Positions 27,153-35,080 of a stretch of 64,000 bases of DNA are shown piece by piece. Origin of the DNA: Angustibacter luteus (GTDB lineage: Bacteria > Actinomycetota > Actinomycetes > Actinomycetales > Angustibacteraceae); contig NZ_BAABFP010000007.1 of assembly GCF_039541115.1 (NCBI RefSeq), forward strand, positions 460,290 to 524,289, given 5' to 3'. Every line of letters begins with the position of its first letter. Positions within the stretch are counted from its first letter, which is position 1. The notes below the pieces were generated by a model. The model was not told the DNA's origin. It worked only from the letters and a program-made list of their open reading frames with translations, and did no database searches. Both the position numbers and the translations under genes were made by a program.

Positions 27153-27266
27153 GCGATCTCCTCAGGCTCGGTCGGATCCGGGTGCCCACCCCAGTGCCAG
27201 CCTCAGCCCGCTGCCGCTCGCAGGCAAGGGCCTGGGCCGCCGTCCCAGGATGTGGGAGGTGAGCGA

Positions 27267-27272
27267 TACGGT
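27267..27272 (+). promoter_or_regulatory. -10 box of a leaderless holA promoter
   Basis: TACGGT lies seven bases before ATG 27280. It favours this start over ATG 27250. Confidence 0.5.
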
Positions 27273-27279
27273 CGCCATC

Positions 27280-28347
27280 ATGACGCCGCCCGCCCGACGA
27301 GCCGCCGGACCCAGCACGGGTCAGCCCGACGTCGACCCCGCCGGCCCGCTGCACCTGGTGACCGGCCCGGAGGACCTGCTCGCCGAGCGGGCCGTGGATC
27401 GTGTCGTCGCAGCCGCTCGGGCCGGCGACCCGTCGGTGCAGGTCGTCCAGGTCGAGCCCGCCGGCTACGTGTCCGGCGACCTCGCGGCGCACGCCAGCCC
27501 GTCGTTGTTCGGCGAGGGCACCGTCCTGGTGCTGCGCGCCCTCGAGGACGCGCCGGACGAGCTGCTGGAGGATGCCAAGGCGCTCGTCCTGGCACCCGAG
27601 CCGGACGTCGTGCTGGTGCTGCGTCATCGCAGCGGTCAGCGCGGCAAGGGTCTGCTCGACGCGGCCAAGAAGGCCGGGGCCGGCGTCCACGACTGTCCCA
27701 AGATCACCTCGGACGCCGACAAGACCACCTTCGTCCAGGGCGAGTTCCGCCGGGCCGGCCGCCGGATCGCCCCCGAGGCCGTCGTCGCCCTCGTCGAGGC
27801 CCTCGGGCAGGACGTGCGAGAGCTGGCCTCGGGCTGCACGCAGCTGATGGCCGACACCATGCCCCCGGACGGCGCGCCGCAGGACGCCGAGACGGTCGAG
27901 CTCGACGTGGTGGAGCGCTACTACGGCGACCGGGTCGAGGCCACCGGCTTCAAGGTGGCGGACGCGGCCATCGCCGGTCAGACCGACCAGGCCCTCGGCC
28001 TACTGCGGCACGCCCTGTCCTCCGGCGTCGACCCGGTGCCGATCGTCGCCGTCCTCGCCCTCGGCCTACGGTCGCTGGCGAAGGTCTCCAGCTCCAGCGT
28101 CGGGGGGATGCGGTCCGCGGACGTCGCCCGCGACCTCGGCATGGCGCCGTGGCAGGTGGACAAGGCCCGCCGACAGCTGCGGGCCTGGACGCCGTCCGGG
28201 CTGTCCGACGCCATCCAGGCGGTGGCCGCGGCCGACCTCGCGGTCAAGGGTGGCCTGCCGATCAAGGGACGCCGGGCAGGCGACCCGGTGTACGCCGTCG
28301 AGAAGGCCGTGCTCGAGATCGGTGCCGCTCGCCGTCGCACGGCCTGA
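27280..28347 (+). CDS. holA: DNA polymerase III subunit delta
   Basis: 355 residues of the HolA family. Characteristic parts are GPLHLVTGPEDLLAERAVDRV, a degenerate ATPase-like first domain, ASPSLFGEGTVLVLRALEDA and the C-terminal clamp-loader collar region (DALG..LRHALSSGVDPVPIVAVLA). The delta subunit opens the beta clamp during loading at replication forks. Position after comEC and before rpsT on the opposite strand is classic for actinobacteria. ATG 27280 is preferred because a leaderless-type -10 precedes it; in-frame ATG 27250 would add 10 residues. Confidence 0.95.
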   Translation: MTPPARRAAGPSTGQPDVDPAGPLHLVTGPEDLLAERAVDRVVAAARAGDPSVQVVQVEPAGYVSGDLAAHASPSLFGEGTVLVLRALEDAPDELLEDAKALVLAPEPDVVLVLRHRSGQRGKGLLDAAKKAGAGVHDCPKITSDADKTTFVQGEFRRAGRRIAPEAVVALVEALGQDVRELASGCTQLMADTMPPDGAPQDAETVELDVVERYYGDRVEATGFKVADAAIAGQTDQALGLLRHALSSGVDPVPIVAVLALGLRSLAKVSSSSVGGMRSADVARDLGMAPWQVDKARRQLRAWTPSGLSDAIQAVAAADLAVKGGLPIKGRRAGDPVYAVEKAVLEIGAARRRTA

Positions 28348-28360
28348 TCCCCAGCAAAAT

Positions 28361-28402
28361 CGAGAGGCGCCGAGCCCCTGGTCAGGGATCCGGCGCCTCT
28401 CG
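28361..28402. terminator. Bidirectional terminator between holA and rpsT
   Basis: Perfect 12-bp stem (28361-28372 with 28391-28402). On the minus strand it is followed by ATTTTGC, so it is a good intrinsic terminator for rpsT; it also lies 13 bases after holA. Confidence 0.85.
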
Positions 28403-28422
28403 GGACGTGCGGTGGGGCTACC

Positions 28423-28683
28423 TCAGAGCGCGGCGGCCTTCGTGGCCAGCGCGGACTTCTTGTTCGCAGCCTGGTTCTTGTGGATGACGCCCTTGCTCAC
28501 GGCCTTGTCGAGCTTGCGGGACGCCACGGCCACGGCCTCCTGGGCCTTGGCGGCGTCGCCGGCCTCGATGGCCGCCTTCGCGTTGCGGATGTGCGTGCGC
28601 AGCTCACTCTTGACCGCCTTGTTGCGCTCGGTGCGCTTGAGGTTGGTCAGGTTGCGCTTGATCTGGGACTTGATGTTCGCCAC
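28423..28683 (-). CDS. rpsT: 30S ribosomal protein S20
   Basis: 86 residues, lysine/alanine rich. Hallmarks are [40 protein letters not shown] and [12 protein letters not shown]. It binds 16S rRNA early in small-subunit assembly. Faces holA, as in most actinobacteria. The roughly 170 bases upstream (28684-28853) carry no gene; they hold its leader and presumably the promoter, with a GTGCACG-type inverted repeat at 28782-28808. Confidence 0.98.
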   Translation of the reverse strand: MANIKSQIKRNLTNLKRTERNKAVKSELRTHIRNAKAAIEAGDAAKAQEAVAVASRKLDKAVSKGVIHKNQAANKKSALATKAAAL

Positions 28684-28853
28684 GGATGAACTCTCTCGGT
28701 TCGCTCGTCAGATAGGTCGGTTAGAGGGCGTCGAGCCGCTCCGGGACCGAGGTGGTGGGGACACCTGTGGCGGAGCTGCTCCGTGCACGCACGACCTGGG
28801 TGTGCACGCGAGGATCAAGGTTACCAGCGCAGGCGCCACCGACCAAAAGACGG

Positions 28854-29318
28854 CTAACGCCACCCCCGCCGCGCCCGCAGGGCCGCGGCGACGTCGTCGA
28901 ACCGCGGCCGGTCGAGCTGCGCCCCGATCCGTCGTACGGCGGTCGGGTCGATCTGCAGCACCCGGTCGACCCGCACCTCGCTCGGCCGCCGCCGCGGGTC
29001 CCAGGCGCCGGACCCGATGTCCACCCAGACCCGGCCGTGCCGGGCCTCGCGCGCCGCGTCCCGGTCGTGGTCCTTGCTGGTCAGCATCAGCGCCAGCAGC
29101 CGCCCGCGCTGCCGCCCCACGACGAGCACCGGCCGGTCCTTGCCCTGGGAGTGGTCCTCCTCGAACGGCACCCACGTCCAGACGACCTCGCCCGGGTCGG
29201 CGACACCGTCCGGGTGCGGCGCGTACTGCGTGCTCGACGTCCCCGTGAAGTCACCGGGGTAACCCGCGGTGCGGCGCAGGGGTCGCCTGATCCGGGCCAG
29301 GAGGTCGCGCAGCGGCAT
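28854..29318 (-). CDS. PemK/MazF-like family protein
   Basis: 154 residues. The core GEVVWTWVPFEEDHSQGKDRP is the SH3-like PemK/MazF beginning with the RPVLVVGR strand and LALMLTSKDHD, then GRVWVDIGSGAWD. PemK/MazF toxins cleave mRNA, but this actinobacterial subgroup has long N- and C-terminal extensions and no antitoxin gene is adjacent, so toxin activity is doubtful. ATG at 29318 is followed by a basic amphipathic N-terminus. It lies nine bases downstream of the small zinc-ribbon gene on the same strand and is probably co-transcribed. Confidence 0.75.
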   Translation of the reverse strand: MPLRDLLARIRRPLRRTAGYPGDFTGTSSTQYAPHPDGVADPGEVVWTWVPFEEDHSQGKDRPVLVVGRQRGRLLALMLTSKDHDRDAAREARHGRVWVDIGSGAWDPRRRPSEVRVDRVLQIDPTAVRRIGAQLDRPRFDDVAAALRARRGWR

Positions 29319-29327
29319 CCGCGAAGA

Positions 29328-29564
29328 CTAGTCGCGCCGCCGCCGCGCCCGGGCCTGGTGCCGCTGCGACGGCTCGGCCACGAGCCGCTCGGGCACCAGC
29401 CGCTCGGCCGGCATCACGAAACCGTGCTTGTTCAGGCAGGTCACGCGCACGTGCTCCACCAGGCCCTCGGTGCTGGCCAGGGTGAAGCGCGCGAGCACCT
29501 CGGCGAGCGCGTCGCACTCCGGGCACTGGGTCAGCTCCAACGAGTGGTCGTCGCGTCCGGACAT
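29328..29564 (-). CDS. Small zinc-ribbon-like actinobacterial protein
   Basis: 78 residues. CPECDAL near residue 14 and a later CLNKHGF give a likely C-x2-C...C/H metal site; between them is ARFTLASTEGLVEHVRVTC. The tail is strongly basic (QRHQARARRRRD). Similar short proteins are widespread in actinobacteria, and I know of no assigned function. ATG at 29564 is preceded by GGAGG-like sequence (minus strand). Upstream, 29565-29678 separates it from the MalT-type regulator and contains nothing recognisable. Confidence 0.65.
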   Translation of the reverse strand: MSGRDDHSLELTQCPECDALAEVLARFTLASTEGLVEHVRVTCLNKHGFVMPAERLVPERLVAEPSQRHQARARRRRD

Positions 29565-29678
29565 CGCCGCTGGCCTCCCTTCGCGACCCGCTGACGCCGA
29601 CGACGTCCACCCACGAGATCGCTCGGTAACCAGAGCAGGATCCGGCCCGGCCGATACATGCCGCCAGCCGGCCGCTGG

Positions 29679-32450
29679 TCAGCGGGTCAGCAGGCCGAGC
29701 TCGTGCGCCCGGTGCACGGCGGCCCGACGGCTGACCACGTCGAGCTTGCGGTAGATGCGCTTGAGGTGCGCCTTCACGGTGTTGACCGAGACGTACAGCT
29801 CGGCTGCGATCTCGGTGTTGGTCATCATCGTCGGCAGGAACTGCAGCACGCTGAGCTCCCGCTCGGTCAACGGGTCGCTGAGCTCGGTTGCGGCTGCGGC
29901 AACCGGGTCGTGGGGCACCAGATCGGCCAGCAGCTCGGTGGCGAACTCGCTCTGCCGGGGCTGCAGGCGCGTCAGGCTGGTCAGCAGGCGCGGCAGGTGC
30001 TCGGGGTCCAGGACGACGAAGGGGCGGCGGACCCCCTCGGGCTCGGCGGCCTCGACGGCCCGCCGCAGGGCGTCGAGCGCCCGGTTGTCCTCGCGCAGGC
30101 GGTCGGCCGTCAGGGCGCTGAGCAGCCAGACCTCGACCTCCGAGCCGCCCGAGCCGCCTGGGGCGCCGTCGCGCATCGGCGCCAGCACCTGCTCCGCGCG
30201 GTCGGGCCGGCCCAGCGCGAGGTGAGCCTGGGCGACGTGCACCTGCCCACCCCCCGGGGAGCCGTCGACGCTCACCGCCGGCCCGATCCGACGAAGCGCC
30301 GATGTGGGGTCGCCCGCCGCGAGGTCGAGCTCCGCCTCGGCCAGGGCCAGCCACCGCAGCAGGAAGGTCGGCGAGCCGGTGCCGGTGACGGCCTCGCGCA
30401 CGTCGGCCAGCTGGTCACGAGCGGCGGCCAGGCGGCCGAGGGCGGTGTCGATCCGGGCCTGGGCCAGCCCGAACGCGGCCCGCGGGGACCGGTCGAGCGC
30501 TGCCGCCCGCCGACCCTGGGCCAGCAGCGCCTGGGCCTCGTCCAGGTTGTTCCAGCGCAGGTTGACCAGGGACAGCGACAGGTACGCGGTGGCGGCCTGG
30601 GTCAACGGCGCCCAGCCCCGCGCGTCGACGATCTCGACCGCCTCGGTGGCGTGCGCGTACGCCACCCGGAGGCGGCCGGTGGCGACCTCCGCGAGTGACA
30701 GGTGCGCGAGCATGTTGATCCGCGCGGCTTCCAGCGCCGAGCCGTCCGCCTCGGTGAGGCCCTCCCGCAGCCGCTGCTCGGCCGCGTCCAGGCGCCCCGA
30801 CCAGAGCAGGCCCGTGCCGAGGTTGCCGAGCGCCGTGGCGCGGTATCCCCGAGCCGCCGGCAGGGCCATGGCCGGGCCGGCCAGCAGTCCGAGGGCCTCC
30901 TCCGTGGCAGTGACCAGCGCCGGGTTGTCGCCGCGGGAGCGGGCGACCGCGGTCGAGAGCAGCAGCAGCCCCACCTCGGTCCCCGGTCGAGAGTCGGCCG
31001 GGGTCTCCTCCAGCCGAGCCTGGGCGAGGTCGAGGTACGGCTGGATCGCCTCGAAACGGCCGGCGTGCATGAGGCGCGCGGCGGCGCAGAGCGCCAACGG
31101 GGAGCTCTGCGTCAGATGCTGGGCGGGGATGCCGGCGATCACGTGGTCCAGTGCGGCGCGATCCACCGACACCAGCAGCGGCAGGGCGTCGTTGACGAAC
31201 AGGTTGCCGACCAGCGGCCAGTCCTGTGCCCGGATGGCGTGGCGCAGCGCCTCCAGCGGGTCGCCGTTCCCGGCGAACCAGAGGGCGGCCCGCCGGTGCA
31301 GCTCACGCACCAGCTCGGGCTCGTCCACGACCAGCCGGTGCTGGAGCATCTCGCGCATCAGGGCGTGGTAGCGGTACCACTCCCGTCCCGGCCCCAGACC
31401 GACGACGAAGGCGTTGGTGCTCTCGAGCCGCTCCAGGAACTGCTGGCTGCGCGGCTCCTCGGTCAGCGCCTCGGCCAGACCGCTGCTGACCTGGTCGCTG
31501 ATGCAGGTGAGGAGCAGGAACCGCTGCAGGTCCGGCGGGTGGCTGGCGATCACCTCCTCTGCGAGGTAGTCGACGACCGCCTGGTCGTCGCCCGCGAAGT
31601 CGGCCGGGGTCCGCTGCGGCCCCGTGCGCCCCAGGAAGAGCGCGGCCAGCCGCAGCCCGGCCGGCCAGCCCTCCGTTCGCTGCACGAGCAGGTCGGCCCC
31701 GGCGACGTCGACGGTGATCCCGTCCGCGGCCAGCAGCGCCTCCGCCTCGCTGACCGTGAACGCCAGGTCGCGCGGACGGATCTCCACCAGCTCGTGCGTC
31801 ACCCTGAGCCGGTGCATCGGGAGCACGGGGTCGGCCCGGGTCAGCAGCACCAGGCGCAGCTGAGGAGGCGGGTGACGCAGCAGCGTGGTCACCCCGTCGA
31901 GCACGCCGGGGTTCTGGATCACCTGGAAGTCGTCCAGCACGAGGACGACGGGCACGGGCAGCTGGGCCAGACCGGCCGTCAGCCGGTTGAGGTCGGCGAC
32001 CTCGCCACCGAGCCCGGGCACGAGCTGGGCCAACGGGTTGCCGGCGGGCGGCGTAACCGCGCCGCGCAGCGCGGCCACGGCGTACGACCAGAACGTGCGG
32101 GGCTCGTTGTCCATGACGTCCAGTGACAGCCACGCCACCGAGCCGACGGGCCGGCCGGCGGCCGCCCAGCCGGCGGTCGTCAGCGTCTTGCCCCAGCCCG
32201 CACCGGCACTGACCACGGTCAGCGGACCACGGGTGCCGGCGTCCAGCAACGCACTGACCTGCGGGCGGGGCACGAAGGAGGGCGGGACGCGCGGAAGGGC
32301 GAGCTTGCTCGCCAGCAGGCCGAGGTCGGCCGCCTCCGGGGGGCGGAAGAACGCGGGCGGAGCGCCGGATATCGTCGGCTGGTCGACCTGTTGCCCCACG
32401 CTTGCTCCCGGTCTGGGTCGGGCCCCCGCAGACCACCCGCCGCGGCGCAC
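29679..32450 (-). CDS. MalT-type LuxR-family ATP-dependent regulator
   Basis: 923 residues. A STAND-type NTPase domain has P-loop AGAGWGKT (82-89) and VVLVLDDFQVI (Walker B); a long array of TPR-like helices fills the middle; the C-terminus is a LuxR-type helix-turn-helix (LTERELSVLQFLPTMMTNTEIAAEL, SVNTVKAHLKRIYRKL). Such proteins (MalT, AlkS type) activate genes when a ligand releases an ATP-bound closed form. The GTG at 32450 or a later in-frame GTG near 32402 could be the start; TACGGT (32465-32460) lies nine bases before the first. It is divergent from a two-gene cassette of tiny proteins, its most likely nearby target, across 122 bp. Confidence 0.9.
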   Translation of the reverse strand: MRRGGWSAGARPRPGASVGQQVDQPTISGAPPAFFRPPEAADLGLLASKLALPRVPPSFVPRPQVSALLDAGTRGPLTVVSAGAGWGKTLTTAGWAAAGRPVGSVAWLSLDVMDNEPRTFWSYAVAALRGAVTPPAGNPLAQLVPGLGGEVADLNRLTAGLAQLPVPVVLVLDDFQVIQNPGVLDGVTTLLRHPPPQLRLVLLTRADPVLPMHRLRVTHELVEIRPRDLAFTVSEAEALLAADGITVDVAGADLLVQRTEGWPAGLRLAALFLGRTGPQRTPADFAGDDQAVVDYLAEEVIASHPPDLQRFLLLTCISDQVSSGLAEALTEEPRSQQFLERLESTNAFVVGLGPGREWYRYHALMREMLQHRLVVDEPELVRELHRRAALWFAGNGDPLEALRHAIRAQDWPLVGNLFVNDALPLLVSVDRAALDHVIAGIPAQHLTQSSPLALCAAARLMHAGRFEAIQPYLDLAQARLEETPADSRPGTEVGLLLLSTAVARSRGDNPALVTATEEALGLLAGPAMALPAARGYRATALGNLGTGLLWSGRLDAAEQRLREGLTEADGSALEAARINMLAHLSLAEVATGRLRVAYAHATEAVEIVDARGWAPLTQAATAYLSLSLVNLRWNNLDEAQALLAQGRRAAALDRSPRAAFGLAQARIDTALGRLAAARDQLADVREAVTGTGSPTFLLRWLALAEAELDLAAGDPTSALRRIGPAVSVDGSPGGGQVHVAQAHLALGRPDRAEQVLAPMRDGAPGGSGGSEVEVWLLSALTADRLREDNRALDALRRAVEAAEPEGVRRPFVVLDPEHLPRLLTSLTRLQPRQSEFATELLADLVPHDPVAAAATELSDPLTERELSVLQFLPTMMTNTEIAAELYVSVNTVKAHLKRIYRKLDVVSRRAAVHRAHELGLLTR

Positions 32451-32572
32451 CTAGCGTTCACCGTACTGCTGGGCAGCACCGGCCCGCTGCCGTCCTCCCG
32501 AGTACCCCCTTCGGGTGAAGCGCCACGACGCGGAACGGTCACCATGGAGGTAGCCCGCTGGAGGAGGAGCTC

Positions 32573-32794
32573 GTGTTGGCTCAGCCGTTCGAGGTCCACG
32601 TCCGCGGACAGCTGCCGCCGGAGCTGCTCGAGGAGCTGGACTTCCTCTCCGCCGACGTCGTGCCGGCCCAGACCGTGCTCACCGGAGTCGTCCCCGACCA
32701 GGCGGCGCTCTTCGGGCTGCTCACCCGGCTGCAGGGGCTGGGGCTCGAGCTGGTCGAGGTGCGGCGCCTGCCGGCCTCACCGGCGCAGCCGTGA
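32573..32794 (+). CDS. Small protein A of a tandem paralogous pair
   Basis: 73 residues, not recognised as a named family. It reads FEVHVRGQLPPELLEELDFL, a beta-then-helix start, followed by VVPAQTVLTGVVPDQAALFGLLTRLQGLGLELVEVRRL, a strand–helix–strand unit. The next gene encodes a protein of the same layout, so both may share a small ferredoxin-like alpha/beta fold. GTG at 32573 is backed by GAGGAGGAG four bases upstream, a strong site. It overlaps the next gene by GTGA and lies divergent from the MalT-type regulator. Confidence 0.65.
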   Translation: MLAQPFEVHVRGQLPPELLEELDFLSADVVPAQTVLTGVVPDQAALFGLLTRLQGLGLELVEVRRLPASPAQP

Positions 32795-32991
32795 CCGGAG
32801 AGCTGCGCGTCGAGGTCACGGTGCGGGGCCGGGTGGACCTGCTGCTCGGGCAGGTCCTGCCGACCCTCGACGTGACCGTGGTCCCGCGCCACAATGTGCT
32901 CACCGTGGCGTCTGGTGACGTCGGTGAGCTGAAGGCGCTCCTGGAGACGCTGGCGCGACGAGGGATCGAGGTCGACCGGGTCACCCGGTAG
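32791..32991 (+). CDS. Small protein B of a tandem paralogous pair
   Basis: 66 residues. LRVEVTVRGRVDLLLGQVLP, VTVVPRHNVLTV and GELKALLETLARRGIEVDRV align visibly with protein A (VRGQ/VRGR, VVPAQTVLT/VVPRHNVLT, LLTRLQGLGLELVEV/LLETLARRGIEVDRV). GTG 32791 overlaps the stop of protein A (GTGA), so the two are coupled and likely interact. Function unknown. Confidence 0.65.
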   Translation: MTGELRVEVTVRGRVDLLLGQVLPTLDVTVVPRHNVLTVASGDVGELKALLETLARRGIEVDRVTR

Positions 32992-33046
32992 CTGCCGTGG
33001 CCCTCCGGGCCGGTCCGAGCCGTGCGCCACCGGGCCGGAGGGGAGC

Positions 33047-34351
33047 GTGTGGATGCCAGCCGGGTCGGGGCCCTCGACGGCTCGCGTGGTCCCGCGCCGT
33101 GCGCTCGTGGTCGTCTGCGCCGCAAGCGCCGTGGAGTGGTACGACTACGCGGTCTACGGGGCGCTCGCGTCCGTGCTGGTCGGGGTGGTCCTGCCCAGCG
33201 GCGCGGCCCGCGAGGGTCTGGTCCCGGTCTTCGCGGTGTTCGCGACGTCGTTCCTGACCAGGCCGCTCGGAGCGATCCTGGTGGGCCTGCGGGCCGACCG
33301 GTCGGGACGTCGCCAGGCGCTGGCCACCATGGTCCTGCTGATGACCGCCGCCACGGCCGCGATCGGTTTGCTGCCGCCGTGGTCGGCCATCGGTCTGCTG
33401 GCCCCGGTCCTGCTGCTGCTGCTCCGGATGGTGCAGGGGTTCTCGTCCGGTGGTGGGATCAGCTCCTCGATCCCGTTCGTGGCCGAGTCCGCGCCGCGGA
33501 CCCGATGGGGTCTGTACGGCGGCTGGCACACCTCGACCGTCGCCGGCGGCATCGCGTCGGGGATCGCAGTGGCCGGGATCGTCTCGGCCGTGCTGTCCGC
33601 CGACGACCTGCAGCGCTGGGGGTGGCGCATCCCGTTCTTGCTCGCGGTGCCGCTGGGTCTCGTCGGCTGGTCCGGGTGGCGGCGGTTGGGGGAGACCGCT
33701 GAGTTCCGGGCGCTGGGGCCAGGACGTCCCGCGCCGTCGCTCGGTCGGGTCTGGCGCGAGCACGGGCGCGCCGTCCGCACCGGTTTCGCGTTGATCGGGG
33801 TGCTCGCCGCCACCTTCAACGTGTGGTTCGTCTTCCTGCCGGCCCATCTCGTCGCCGAGGACGTGCATCGGCTGCCCGTGGCGCTCGGCTGCGCGGGGGC
33901 GGGGCTGGTGGTCGCCGCGCTGTCCGCGCCGTTGCTGGGCCTGCTGTCCGACCGGGTCGGCCGACGACCGCTGCTGGCGACCGGGACGGTCGGGCTGGGC
34001 GTCCTGGTGCTGCCGCTCTACGGGCTGGCGAGCTCGGGCTCGACGTCCGGGCTGTTGGTCGCCGACGTCGTGGTGGGGGCATTGCTGGGGTCACTGGTGG
34101 TCAGCGCGTACCTCGCCGAGCGCTTTCCCGTCGAGCTGCGGGCGACCGGTGTCGCGATGACGTACGGGCTGGCGACGGCACTGGTCGGCGGTACGGCGCC
34201 GCTGATCGGGAGCGTCCTGGCGAACCGCGGCTGGCCGGCCGGGGGAGCGATCTACCTCGCCGCGTGGTGCGCGGCCGGGGTGGTGGCCACCGTGCGGGCC
34301 CCGATAGCGCTCAGCTCGCCTGGTCGCCTCGCTGAACGTGCGCCTTGCTGA
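33047..34351 (+). CDS. MFS transporter, metabolite:proton symporter (MHS) type
   Basis: 434 residues with about 12 transmembrane helices. Signatures are SAVEWYDYAVYGALAS at the first helix, FLTRPLGAILVG, the GLRADRSGRRQAL loop, and RMVQGFSSGGG, all of the ProP/ShiA-like MHS group that imports organic acids or osmolytes with protons; substrate not determinable. GTG 33047 follows GGAGGGG; ATG 33053 is close by. Its last 41 bases overlap the convergent KOW-like gene. Confidence 0.85.
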   Translation: MWMPAGSGPSTARVVPRRALVVVCAASAVEWYDYAVYGALASVLVGVVLPSGAAREGLVPVFAVFATSFLTRPLGAILVGLRADRSGRRQALATMVLLMTAATAAIGLLPPWSAIGLLAPVLLLLLRMVQGFSSGGGISSSIPFVAESAPRTRWGLYGGWHTSTVAGGIASGIAVAGIVSAVLSADDLQRWGWRIPFLLAVPLGLVGWSGWRRLGETAEFRALGPGRPAPSLGRVWREHGRAVRTGFALIGVLAATFNVWFVFLPAHLVAEDVHRLPVALGCAGAGLVVAALSAPLLGLLSDRVGRRPLLATGTVGLGVLVLPLYGLASSGSTSGLLVADVVVGALLGSLVVSAYLAERFPVELRATGVAMTYGLATALVGGTAPLIGSVLANRGWPAGGAIYLAAWCAAGVVATVRAPIALSSPGRLAERAPC

Positions 34352-34502
34352 CCCGCAGGGTGTCGCCATCCTCGCAGCGCACGGTGTGCCGGCTGCTCGT
34401 GTCGTCCCCGACCTGGAGCAGCTGCGCACGGTGACCTCGATGCGCACCGGCGATCAGGTGCACGTCGTCGCCGACCTCTAGCGTGTGGTCCGTCACCGGC
34501 AT
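34311..34502 (-). CDS. Small KOW-like beta protein
   Basis: 63 residues. LEVGDDVHLIAGAHRGHRAQLLQV resembles a KOW/SH3-like barrel start, followed by RHTVRCEDGDTLRVSKAHV. Actinobacteria encode many such short proteins (DUF1918-like); the role is unknown. ATG at 34502 is selected because GGGAGGG lies six bases upstream; an in-frame longer version to 34574 lacks support. Convergent with the MFS gene with 41 bp of overlap. Confidence 0.6.
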   Translation of the reverse strand: MPVTDHTLEVGDDVHLIAGAHRGHRAQLLQVGDDTSSRHTVRCEDGDTLRVSKAHVQRGDQAS

Positions 34503-34615
34503 GGAGCCCTCCCGTCGCTCGTGAACGCTCTTCGTATCCCAGGTCCCGTTCGGTTGCACGCGGCAGCGACCCAATCGCTTCAGCTGGAGGGGTTGACCAC
34601 GCGTCGCGGCCCGCC

Positions 34616-34621
34616 GAGGCT
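34616..34621 (+). promoter_or_regulatory. -10 box of a leaderless promoter (MmcQ/YjbR)
   Basis: GAGGCT, then six bases, then the GTG at 34628. Confidence 0.4.
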
Positions 34622-34627
34622 GGTCGG

Positions 34628-34966
34628 GTGGACGCCAAGCAGCTCCTCGACCACTGCTTGGCGCTGCCCGGCGCCTGGCAGGACCAGCCCTGGGGGGGCG
34701 ACGTCGTCGCCAAGGTCGGCGAGAAGATCTTCGCCTTCACCGGCGAGGGGTCCGTGGGCCTGAAGTGCGGCCGGTCCCGGGACGAGGCCGACGAGTGGCT
34801 CCAGAGGTACCCCGACGACGCCAGCGTCATGGCCTACATCGGGCGGTACGGCTGGAACACGCTGACGCTGAACGGCGCGATCAGCGACGACGAGGTCCTC
34901 GAGGCCGTCGACGCCTCGTACGCGGACGTCGTAGCGCGCCTGCCGAGGTCCCAGCGCCCGAGCTAG
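34628..34966 (+). CDS. MmcQ/YjbR family protein
   Basis: 112 residues. The pattern DHCLALPGAWQDQPWGGDVVAKVGEKIFAF, GLKCGRSRDEADEWLQRYPDDA and RYGWNTLTLNGAISDDEV is the standard YjbR layout; members have a CyaY-like DNA-binding-type fold without a proven job. It stands alone, apparently with its own leaderless promoter. Second family member after the one at 9.4 kb, but closer to the canonical form. Confidence 0.85.
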   Translation: MDAKQLLDHCLALPGAWQDQPWGGDVVAKVGEKIFAFTGEGSVGLKCGRSRDEADEWLQRYPDDASVMAYIGRYGWNTLTLNGAISDDEVLEAVDASYADVVARLPRSQRPS

Positions 34967-35080
34967 GTCCGCCGACGGCTGGGACGACGGGAGGGCCCGG
35001 GCACTGGTCAGCGCGTTCGTGTCACGGCAGGGTGGGCACGTGATGGCGACGTTACGTGCCCGACATCTGGAGCACCTACC

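Noticed and set aside
28854-29564. PemK toxin–antitoxin module
   Set aside because: The adjacent small zinc-ribbon protein does not resemble known antitoxins and the PemK-like protein is of the extended actinobacterial type.
35025-35080. Full -35/-10 promoter for the ATP-grasp operon
   Set aside because: Only weak hexamers were found in 34967-35080; not strong enough to report.
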